Assembly: GCA_002469805.1 (NCBI GenBank)
Contig: DKNW01000107.1
Location: forward strand, 1-12,511
DNA: 12,511 nt
Source of the DNA: Rhodobiaceae bacterium UBA7378
GTDB taxonomy: Bacteria; Pseudomonadota; Alphaproteobacteria; RS24
Reading direction: 5' to 3'
The notes under the pieces were generated by a model that saw nothing but the letters and a program-made list of their open reading frames with translations, did not search any database and was not told where the DNA came from. Within the stretch, counting starts at the first letter, position 1. Each line of letters opens with the position of its first letter. A program made the position numbers and the translations under genes. Positions 6,935 through 12,511 of the stretch are shown in pieces.

Positions 6935-6954
6935 CTCTAACAAACTAGAAAACC

Positions 6955-6988
6955 GCATGCCTCGCGGCGACAACGCTGCGGGGCATGC
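6955..6988. terminator. Strong hairpin between convergent genes, probable bidirectional terminator
   Basis: The sequence folds into a 15-bp stem (GCATGCCTCGCGGCG against CGCTGCGGGGCATGC, with two G-U wobbles) and an ACAA loop. It lies 20 bases after the receptor stop and 22 bases from the GST stop. Read on the minus strand the stem is followed by GGTTTTCTAGTTTG, a weak U-tract, so it fits best as the GST terminator. On the plus strand no T-run follows, so it may work there as a transcript-stabilising 3' hairpin or weak terminator. Confidence 0.7.
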
Positions 6989-7010
6989 ATCAGCTAGCTG
7001 TCTGGCGACC

Positions 7011-7925
7011 TTAACTGTCCACGCTTATCCGGTATCCCTGTTTGGGATAATGTACCAGAATATCGCCCAGATCTGCGTCATGGCGCAGCACAGCCAGTTC
7101 ATTATCACGCGTCCACACGACTTTGCCTTGCGTGACTTCCTGGCCGTAATCATCGGCCTGAATGGTGACTTGCGCATCGGCCGGTAGAGCCGGGTCTTCG
7201 ACGACATCATCTGGGGGCGTCATGTCGGGATGCGTTGCCCGCGCAATCTCAAGCGCGACACTGGCTTCCATGGGTGTAGCGTCGCCGCTTTCCATGCCAC
7301 GCATTTTCTCAAGCCATTCATTCAAAGCCGGTCGCGCGGCAATGCCATTACCAAAAACCGGTGCGGCAGAACTAAAATTAAGAACATGGTAAACCGACAT
7401 ATCCGCGAGGGTCGGGTTCTCACCCAGCAAGAACGGGGTTGCACGCAACTGGCTATCAAGGTTCGACATCGCCAGAAGCATTTGGCTTTCAAAATGCGGT
7501 AACATGGCCCCCGCACCCTCAGCCGTAAAGCCTGGGCTCATTTTGGCACGGTCTTCGAAAAACTCAGGCGGCAAAAGCTCCGCCAGTGCGATCACGGTGG
7601 GCATGGCCGACATAGAAAACAGCCGATGGTCTGCCCAGTCCGCAATAATTTCAGCCGCGCCTAAAAGATGCGGCGGCGTGAGGCATGGCTCGGGAAACCG
7701 CCGCTCCAATTCGCGCACCATCAGTGCCGTGTCGCAATAAATATGCGCCCCGATCTGTAGTACCGGAATACGCCGATACCCGCCCGTCAGCGGCGTGAGC
7801 GCCGGCTTGGGGGCAATGTTCGGCTGCTCAACGGCATGATAGGTCAACCCTTTAAAGCCCAGAACTTTTCGCATTTTTTCAGAGAATGGAGACATTTCGT
7901 ATTCGTGCAATATAAGGTCGGACAT
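7011..7925 (-). CDS. Glutathione S-transferase family protein with C-terminal extension
   Basis: This 304-residue cytoplasmic protein has a GST core of about 210 residues. The N-terminal thioredoxin-like domain has LILHEYEMSPFSEKMRKVL with a candidate active-site Ser12 or Ser15. The cis-proline strand is RRIPVLQIG (Pro54), and DTALMVRELERRFP contains the usual Asp-Thr/Ser glutathione-binding turn. The helical domain carries the N-capping-box region FLLGENPTLADMSVYHVL (165-182). Residues 240-304 form an extra segment rich in beta-type sequence (DAQVTIQADDYGQE, KVVWTRDNELAVL, DILVHYPKQGYRI) that ordinary GSTs do not have. The start at 7925 is 6 nt after AGGGAA; earlier in-frame starts up to 8009 run into the divergent DUF1330 gene. 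It may act in detoxification or reductive cleavage of aromatics; the substrate is unknown. Confidence 0.87.
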   Translation of the reverse strand: MSDLILHEYEMSPFSEKMRKVLGFKGLTYHAVEQPNIAPKPALTPLTGGYRRIPVLQIGAHIYCDTALMVRELERRFPEPCLTPPHLLGAAEIIADWADHRLFSMSAMPTVIALAELLPPEFFEDRAKMSPGFTAEGAGAMLPHFESQMLLAMSNLDSQLRATPFLLGENPTLADMSVYHVLNFSSAAPVFGNGIAARPALNEWLEKMRGMESGDATPMEASVALEIARATHPDMTPPDDVVEDPALPADAQVTIQADDYGQEVTQGKVVWTRDNELAVLRHDADLGDILVHYPKQGYRISVDS

Positions 7926-8000
7926 CGTGTTTCCCTTTTTTGAATTCATGTTACGATCGCTGCAGATTATCAGCTTAATTTGACTATTTTTGGAGCCCCT

Positions 8001-8309
8001 ATGACGCAAGTATATATGATCGCAAACCTAACGATAGATGACGCCGATACCTACCGCAAATATGAGAAGGGCTTCTTCCCCATACTGAAGAAATATAACG
8101 GCTCGTTTGTGACCTTTGACGATTCCATCGAACACTTCGAAGGCAGTACGCCTGTCCAAGGGCGCATTGTCATGTTCAGCTTTCCTTCCGAGGAAGTCGC
8201 ACGCGAATGGTACAATGACGCCGACTACCAAGAGCTTTCGGAATTTCGCCGTGCTGGTGCGCCACTTAAATCTCTGACAATGGTTAAAGGCCTGCCGCCC
8301 AGAGATTAG
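8001..8309 (+). CDS. DUF1330 family protein
   Basis: This 102-residue protein has the family's dimeric alpha/beta-barrel layout. A first strand QVYMIANLTIDDADTYRKYE is followed by a strand-loop with GSFVTFD, then the conserved GRIVMFSFPSEEVAREWYND, the helix YQELSEFRRAGAPLK and the last strand LTMVKGL. DUF1330 proteins have no agreed activity. The ATG at 8001 is preceded by GGAG at 5 nt; an in-frame TTG at 7980 lacks support. The gene is divergent from the GST with 75 bases between starts, so a shared control region is likely, and convergent with the TauD-type dioxygenase. It is the third small alpha/beta-barrel protein in this window, besides the tandem-ABM and ABM proteins. Confidence 0.88.
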   Translation: MTQVYMIANLTIDDADTYRKYEKGFFPILKKYNGSFVTFDDSIEHFEGSTPVQGRIVMFSFPSEEVAREWYNDADYQELSEFRRAGAPLKSLTMVKGLPPRD

Positions 8310-8363
8310 TGAAATGCGGCCGAAGGACTAAAATCTGATGGCGTGAAGCTGACTTTCACTACC

Positions 8364-9218
8364 CTAAGCTGACGGGTCGAAATATGGCTTGTCACCGGCA
8401 ATGGTGACACGCTCCATAACCCGCACATTAGGGAAATAGTCAGACGCAGCAAAATGCTGGCAGGCCCGGTTATCCCAGAAAGCAAGCGAGCCGGGCGCCC
8501 AACGGAAGCGACATTGCACTTCAGGGTTCCATGCGGTCTGATAAAGCTCCCTCAACAGCGCTGTGCTTTCGTCTGCTTGCATATCCTTGATGTGGCTAGT
8601 AAAGCCGGTATTGACGTAAATCAGCCGCTCCTTCGTTTCTGGATGCGTGCGGACCACCGGATGCTCAACCGGCGGGTATTTGTCATGCAACTCTTCGGGT
8701 GCTTTGTCGAGGCGTCGGGCAAACACACGTGCAATGTCATGCACAGCGACCAGATTTTCGATTCTCTCTTTCATCGCGTCCGACAACCGATCATAGGCCA
8801 TAACCATATTGGCAAACAATGTATCGCCGCCATTGCCAGGCAATTCTATCGCCCGCAAAATCGACCCCAATGACGGGCGTTCGCGCCATGTAACGTCGGA
8901 ATGCCAGTTATTTTCAGACCCACGAGATTTCGCGCCATGCGCGATGCGCAACACTTCAGGATCTGGTTGATCAGCAGGCGTTGCCGGATGAATTTCAAGA
9001 TCACCAAACGCACTGGCAAAAGCAATGTGCTGCGCACGGTCGAGCGTCTGATCGCGGAAGAACACAACTTTATATTGTAGCAATGCCGCGTGCACTTCTT
9101 CAAAAAGCTGGTCATCTGGATTTGCCAGATCAGCACCGATTAACTCTGCACCGATTGCCGGTGTCATGGGACGCGCTTCGAAACGTGAAAACTCATCAAA
9201 TTTTGCCTGTGCCGACAT
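8364..9218 (-). CDS. TauD/TfdA family Fe(II)/2-oxoglutarate-dependent dioxygenase
   Basis: This 284-residue cytoplasmic dioxygenase couples oxidative decarboxylation of 2-oxoglutarate to hydroxylation of a substrate. The iron-binding facial triad is His106 and Asp108 (NNWHSDVTW) and His255 (NRACQHFA). Arg270 in VMERVTI is the 2-oxoglutarate carboxylate ligand, and GGDTLFANM (130-138) is the usual Thr-bearing cofactor segment. FRDQTLDRAQHIAFASAFG near residue 54 is the family's N-terminal signature. Length and motif spacing are close to those of taurine dioxygenase, but no sulfonate transporter or sulfur genes are nearby. Taurine, other sulfonates, alkyl sulfates and aryloxyalkanoates are therefore all possible substrates. 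The ATG at 9216-9218 is preceded by a strong AGGAGG at 5 nt. The upstream gap of 194 bases separates it from the divergent GH3 gene. Confidence 0.92.
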   Translation of the reverse strand: MSAQAKFDEFSRFEARPMTPAIGAELIGADLANPDDQLFEEVHAALLQYKVVFFRDQTLDRAQHIAFASAFGDLEIHPATPADQPDPEVLRIAHGAKSRGSENNWHSDVTWRERPSLGSILRAIELPGNGGDTLFANMVMAYDRLSDAMKERIENLVAVHDIARVFARRLDKAPEELHDKYPPVEHPVVRTHPETKERLIYVNTGFTSHIKDMQADESTALLRELYQTAWNPEVQCRFRWAPGSLAFWDNRACQHFAASDYFPNVRVMERVTIAGDKPYFDPSA

Positions 9219-9289
9219 GTTCCCCTCCTATGTCGCAAATTCAGAGGTCAACTATGCACATTTTGGTCAATCGACTCAAACCGAAAGCC

Positions 9290-9338
9290 ACTTGCATCTG
9301 ACACGCATCCACCATGTACCCGATACTTGTATCTGACA
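9290..9338. promoter_or_regulatory. Two direct repeats upstream of the GH3 gene, candidate operator pair
   Basis: ACTTGCATCTGACA at 9290-9303 and ACTTGTATCTGACA at 9325-9338 match at 13 of 14 positions with 35 bases between their starts. They lie in the 194-base gap between the divergent dioxygenase and beta-glucosidase genes, 75-123 bases before the GH3 start. The second copy with its flank (CTTGT atctg ACAAG) is also an inverted repeat. They may be binding sites for a sugar-responsive regulator. No other feature is seen in this gap. Confidence 0.4.
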
Positions 9339-9412
9339 AGGAAGTGCATAGACTGCATTCAATACAGGCTCACTAGAGGCGCAACATAGGCGTAAAGAGA
9401 GAGACAAGTGGC

Positions 9413-11824
9413 GTGAAACACCCTTTTGATTTTGCTGAAGAAGCCAAAACTTGCATTGCGAAAATGGACCTAGATACGCGCGCGTCGATGCTTTCCGGCA
9501 GTAGTTTCTGGCACTTACAGGCACTGCCAGAGCATAATTTACCCAAAGTCATGGTCGCAGACGGCCCGCATGGTCTCAGAAAACAAGCGGAACATGCCGA
9601 CCATTTGGGCATGCAGGCCTCAGTGCCGGCCACATGCTTCCCGACCGCCGTCACGCTGGCATCCAGTTGGGATGTTAATCTGATCACTGAAATCGGCACA
9701 GCAATTGGCCATGAATGTCAGGCCCAAGACGTGGCGGTGCTGCTCGGCCCCGGAGTCAATATCAAGCGCAGCCCGCTTTGTGGCCGCAATTTCGAATATT
9801 ATAGTGAAGACCCGTTTCTGGCTGGTGAACTCGCGACCGCGTTTATTCGCGGTGTGCAGGCAACCGGCACTGGCACCAGCATCAAGCATTTTGCCGTCAA
9901 TAATCAGGAGGCCCAGCGCATGGTCGTCGATACGCTGGTCGACGAACGTACCCTGCATGAGATTTACCTACCCGCTTTTGAGATTGCCGTGAAGCAAGCC
10001 CAGCCATGGACCGTTATGTGCGCCTATAACCGCTTAAATGGCAGCTATTGTAGTGAAAACAAAACGCTGACCCGCGATATTTTGCGCGATCAGTGGGGCT
10101 TTCAAGGGTTGGTCGTCACCGATTGGGGTGCAGTTAACGACCGGCCTTCAGGCATCGCCGCAGGCCTTGATTTGGAAATGCCCAGCAGTGGCGGCATTAA
10201 TGACCGCGCCGCCGCTGATGCTGTTCGCGCGGGGGCATTATCGCAAACCGATCTGGACACAGCCGCCAGCAATGTCGCGGCGGCTATTATGGCTGGCGCA
10301 CATAATAGCGTCGCTACGCAGGTCAATTTCGACGCCCATCATGGGCTAGCACGCCAGGCCGCCCGTGAGGGCGCTGTTTTGCTGAAAAATGATATGGACA
10401 CATTACCCTTTAAGAAATCCGGTACGCTTGCCGTCATTGGTGCTTTTGCAGAAACGCCGCGCTTTCAAGGGGCCGGCAGTTCGCAGGTCAACGCCACACA
10501 AATCGACAAACCACTTGAGATGTTGCGCGCCACCATTGGCGATGCAGGGACGGTGACCTTCGCCAAGGGCTTTGATCCGGAAACAGCGGAGGCTGACGAA
10601 AACCTTATCGCCGAAGCGGTAGCCTGCGCCCAGAACGCGGAGCAAGTCATCATCATGGCAGGCTTACCACCACTGTTTGAAGCGGAAGGGTTTGACCGCG
10701 AACATTTACGCCAGCCACCACAACTCGATGCGCTCGTTACCGCTGTCGCAGCGGCCAATCCGGCGTGCGTGGTTGTTCTATCCAATGGCGCACCTATCGA
10801 AATGCCGTGGGTCACACATGTACCAGCAATTCTTGAGATTTATTTGGCTGGGCAAGCGGGTGCCGGGGGTTTATGCGATCTCGTTTTTGGCGATGTGTCG
10901 CCCAGCGGTAAACTTGCGGAAACCTTTCCGCTGGCCCTTACAGATTGTCCGGCGCAGGAAAACTTTGCCAGTCACCCGCGTCAGATCATTTACCGCGAAG
11001 GCCTGAATGTTGGCTATCGCCACTTCGCGACCCAACAGGCGCCAGTTCTGTTCCCGTTCGGCCATGGCCTCAGCTACACAACATTCAGCTATGCGAATAT
11101 GCGTGTCACCGGCGATATGTCAGGGCATGATTTGACCCTTGAAGTGCTGGTGGATGTAACCAATAACGGCACGCGTGATGGCGCTGAAACCGTCCAGCTT
11201 TACGTGCGCGACGTCGAAGCCAGCGTGTATCGTCCCGACCGCGAACTTAAAGCGTTTCAGAAAAAACACCTCGCCGCTGGCGAGACCGCAACTTACACGC
11301 TGACACTCGACCGTCGCAGCTTTGCCTTTTTCGATATCGACACAAGCGATTGGGTTATTGAACCAGGCGCGTTCGAATTATTGCTCGGTGCCTCCAGCAC
11401 AGATATTCGCCTTTCAGCGGAAATTACCCTGCCCGGCGACGCCCAGCGCAATGTGCCGCGCAGCCACGAGACACCCTATATTATAATGACTGATGCCCAG
11501 CTCGCCGCACGCGGGCTGGAGATCACAGTGCCGGAAACCATAAAACCCTACCACGCAAATACGACCTTAGCAGATATCCAGCATCACTGGCTTGGAAAGC
11601 GTGTGGTTGCCATGGTGTTCAAAGCGATCGAAGGCACGCTTGGCCCGACCCAGACTGACAGTCCTGTTCTGGTGAAAATGCGCTCAGAAATGGTGCTGTC
11701 TATGCGCCTCACCACAGTGCGGGTGATGAGCGGTGGCGCGTTGACGCCAAAACGCTTCGCGCTAATGCTGGACCTACTAAATGACCGCTGGCTCCGTTTT
11801 TTGAGCAGGCTGTTTACCCGCTAA
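9413..11824 (+). CDS. Glycoside hydrolase family 3, beta-glucosidase type, cytoplasmic
   Basis: This complete 803-residue GH3 enzyme should release terminal beta-linked glucose (or a related sugar) from oligosaccharides or aryl glycosides. It has no signal peptide, so it likely acts in the cytoplasm on imported sugars. The barrel domain shows VADGPHGLR (48-56), IKHFAVNNQE (157-166) and the catalytic nucleophile Asp237 in VVTDWGA. The alpha/beta sandwich has AVLLKND (321-327), GAGSSQVN (353-360) and EGFDREHLRQPPQ (425-437), where Glu425 is the probable acid/base region. FPFGHGLSYTTF (547-558) leads into a fibronectin III-like domain (about 575-670), and a final helical tail ends in LTPKRFALMLDLLN-type sequence. 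This is the domain order of long bacterial beta-glucosidases. The start is GTG at 9413 after a purine-rich AAAGAGAGAGAC; the next ATG (residue 18) would remove part of the first conserved helix. No sugar transporter adjoins it. Confidence 0.93.
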   Translation: MKHPFDFAEEAKTCIAKMDLDTRASMLSGSSFWHLQALPEHNLPKVMVADGPHGLRKQAEHADHLGMQASVPATCFPTAVTLASSWDVNLITEIGTAIGHECQAQDVAVLLGPGVNIKRSPLCGRNFEYYSEDPFLAGELATAFIRGVQATGTGTSIKHFAVNNQEAQRMVVDTLVDERTLHEIYLPAFEIAVKQAQPWTVMCAYNRLNGSYCSENKTLTRDILRDQWGFQGLVVTDWGAVNDRPSGIAAGLDLEMPSSGGINDRAAADAVRAGALSQTDLDTAASNVAAAIMAGAHNSVATQVNFDAHHGLARQAAREGAVLLKNDMDTLPFKKSGTLAVIGAFAETPRFQGAGSSQVNATQIDKPLEMLRATIGDAGTVTFAKGFDPETAEADENLIAEAVACAQNAEQVIIMAGLPPLFEAEGFDREHLRQPPQLDALVTAVAAANPACVVVLSNGAPIEMPWVTHVPAILEIYLAGQAGAGGLCDLVFGDVSPSGKLAETFPLALTDCPAQENFASHPRQIIYREGLNVGYRHFATQQAPVLFPFGHGLSYTTFSYANMRVTGDMSGHDLTLEVLVDVTNNGTRDGAETVQLYVRDVEASVYRPDRELKAFQKKHLAAGETATYTLTLDRRSFAFFDIDTSDWVIEPGAFELLLGASSTDIRLSAEITLPGDAQRNVPRSHETPYIIMTDAQLAARGLEITVPETIKPYHANTTLADIQHHWLGKRVVAMVFKAIEGTLGPTQTDSPVLVKMRSEMVLSMRLTTVRVMSGGALTPKRFALMLDLLNDRWLRFLSRLFTR

Positions 11825-11838
11825 TTCTTGCTGCCACT

Positions 11839-12511
11839 TTAAATCTTGCTATCGCTGGCGCGTAAATCCAGCCAATTAACCTCGTCATCATCTAGGGTAA
11901 TTGCGCAAGCGGCAAGGCTGTCAGCCAATTGCATGGGCGTGCGCGGCCCGATAAGAGCAGCGGTCGCAAAAGGCTGGTGCAATACGTAAGCAAGCGCAAT
12001 TTGCAACGCAGACACGTTTTTGCGTGCGGCAAGTTCTAATGCGCGGCGGCGGCGTTCAAGGTTTTCGGGAGAGCCCCACACACGATGCATCTCATCAATG
12101 GTTGGGTCTGCGCCATGGCGCGAAGCGGAAAGTGGTTGGGCTTCCCAGTCCAAGAAAAACCCACGCGCCTGCGCCGACCATGGAAACAAAGCAATGCCGG
12201 TTTTGGTGTGCCAGTCGCGAAATGAATCCGTCGAACTGGCGAGGCACCCGTCCCAGACCGGTTGCTCCATGCGCGCCAGAGAGAAGTTATTGCTGACCAG
12301 CGCGAAGCCTTGCTTGCCTGACGCACGCGCATAGGCATTGGCCGCATCAATACGCGCCGATGTCCAGTTGGAGCCGCCATAGACCCGCATGCGCCCTGCT
12401 TTAACTTGGGCATGCAACGCATCGACCCACTCCTCGATCGGGATATCCGGGTTATCGCGGTGCAAACAGTAAATGTCGATATATTCGGTTTGCAGGCGGT
12501 TTAACGATTCA
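11839..12511 (-). CDS. Aldo/keto reductase (partial, N-terminus beyond window)
   Basis: About 223 C-terminal residues of an NAD(P)H-dependent aldo/keto reductase are visible. The reading frame is open through the right edge, beginning SLNRLQTEYIDIYCLHRD. The His in CLHRD is the conserved tetrad His; the catalytic Asp, Tyr and Lys are outside. VYGGSNWTSARIDAA, NNFSLARMEQP and FPWSAQARGFF fit the family's middle strands. AALIGPRTPMQLADSLAA near the end is the cofactor-binding segment. A TTG at 12465 could be taken for a start but lies inside the conserved region. The gene is convergent with the GH3 gene, with 14 bases between stops and no clear terminator. It may reduce or oxidise sugars or aldehydes; the link to the beta-glucosidase is only positional. 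Confidence 0.9.
   Translation of the reverse strand, partial: ESLNRLQTEYIDIYCLHRDNPDIPIEEWVDALHAQVKAGRMRVYGGSNWTSARIDAANAYARASGKQGFALVSNNFSLARMEQPVWDGCLASSTDSFRDWHTKTGIALFPWSAQARGFFLDWEAQPLSASRHGADPTIDEMHRVWGSPENLERRRRALELAARKNVSALQIALAYVLHQPFATAALIGPRTPMQLADSLAACAITLDDDEVNWLDLRASDSKI

Noticed and set aside
8339..8362. GTGAAGCTGACTTTCAC fold between the DUF1330 and dioxygenase genes as a terminator
   Set aside because: Five-pair stem with no U-tract; too weak to call.
1..12511. CRISPR arrays, tRNA or rRNA genes, insertion sequences, prophage or defence genes
   Set aside because: No regularly spaced repeats, cloverleaf-like segments, transposase or nuclease-like proteins were seen on either strand.

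Overview
The window looks like chromosomal DNA from an alphaproteobacterium, probably a marine or other free-living heterotroph. This rests on general impression: moderate GC, a TonB-dependent receptor, and a loose set of catabolic oxidoreductases, thiolase, GST and TauD-type genes in short divergent and convergent units. No rRNA, tRNA or phylogenetic marker is present, so the placement is an inference. I see no phage, IS, integrase, CRISPR or plasmid gene, and no stretch longer than about 200 bases lacks a gene.

Left part (1-4023), oxidative metabolism. On the minus strand lie the N-terminal part of an Old Yellow Enzyme-type flavin oxidoreductase, cut by the window edge, and a 212-residue protein that appears to be two fused dimeric alpha/beta-barrel (ABM-like) domains. 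Divergent from these is an overlapping plus-strand pair: a 97-residue single-domain ABM protein and an FAD-dependent aromatic-ring hydroxylase of the salicylate hydroxylase type. Convergent with the hydroxylase is a full-length thiolase with an intact catalytic triad.

Middle (4134-6988), envelope and metal uptake. A small exported protein of unknown function is transcribed away from a two-gene unit. That unit holds a histidine-rich membrane-associated 97-residue protein and a 660-residue TonB-dependent receptor whose plug and PGHAHG loop resemble ZnuD-type zinc receptors. A very strong 15-bp-stem hairpin sits where this unit meets the convergent GST gene and probably ends transcription from both sides.

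Right part (7011-12511). A glutathione S-transferase with an unusual C-terminal extension is divergent from a DUF1330 protein. The DUF1330 gene is convergent with a TauD/TfdA-family Fe(II)/2-oxoglutarate dioxygenase. Next come a complete cytoplasmic family 3 glycoside hydrolase (beta-glucosidase type), with a pair of direct repeats in front of it, and a convergent aldo/keto reductase that runs off the right edge.

Functionally the window reads as an accessory catabolic neighbourhood: flavin reductase, flavin hydroxylase, small ABM and DUF1330 proteins, thiolase, GST, 2-OG dioxygenase, beta-glucosidase and aldo/keto reductase. A metal-uptake unit is inserted in it. The genes are not one operon, and a single shared substrate cannot be shown from the sequence. 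The best candidates for something under-described are the tandem-ABM/ABM/flavin hydroxylase divergent cluster and the His-rich protein plus ZnuD-like receptor unit.
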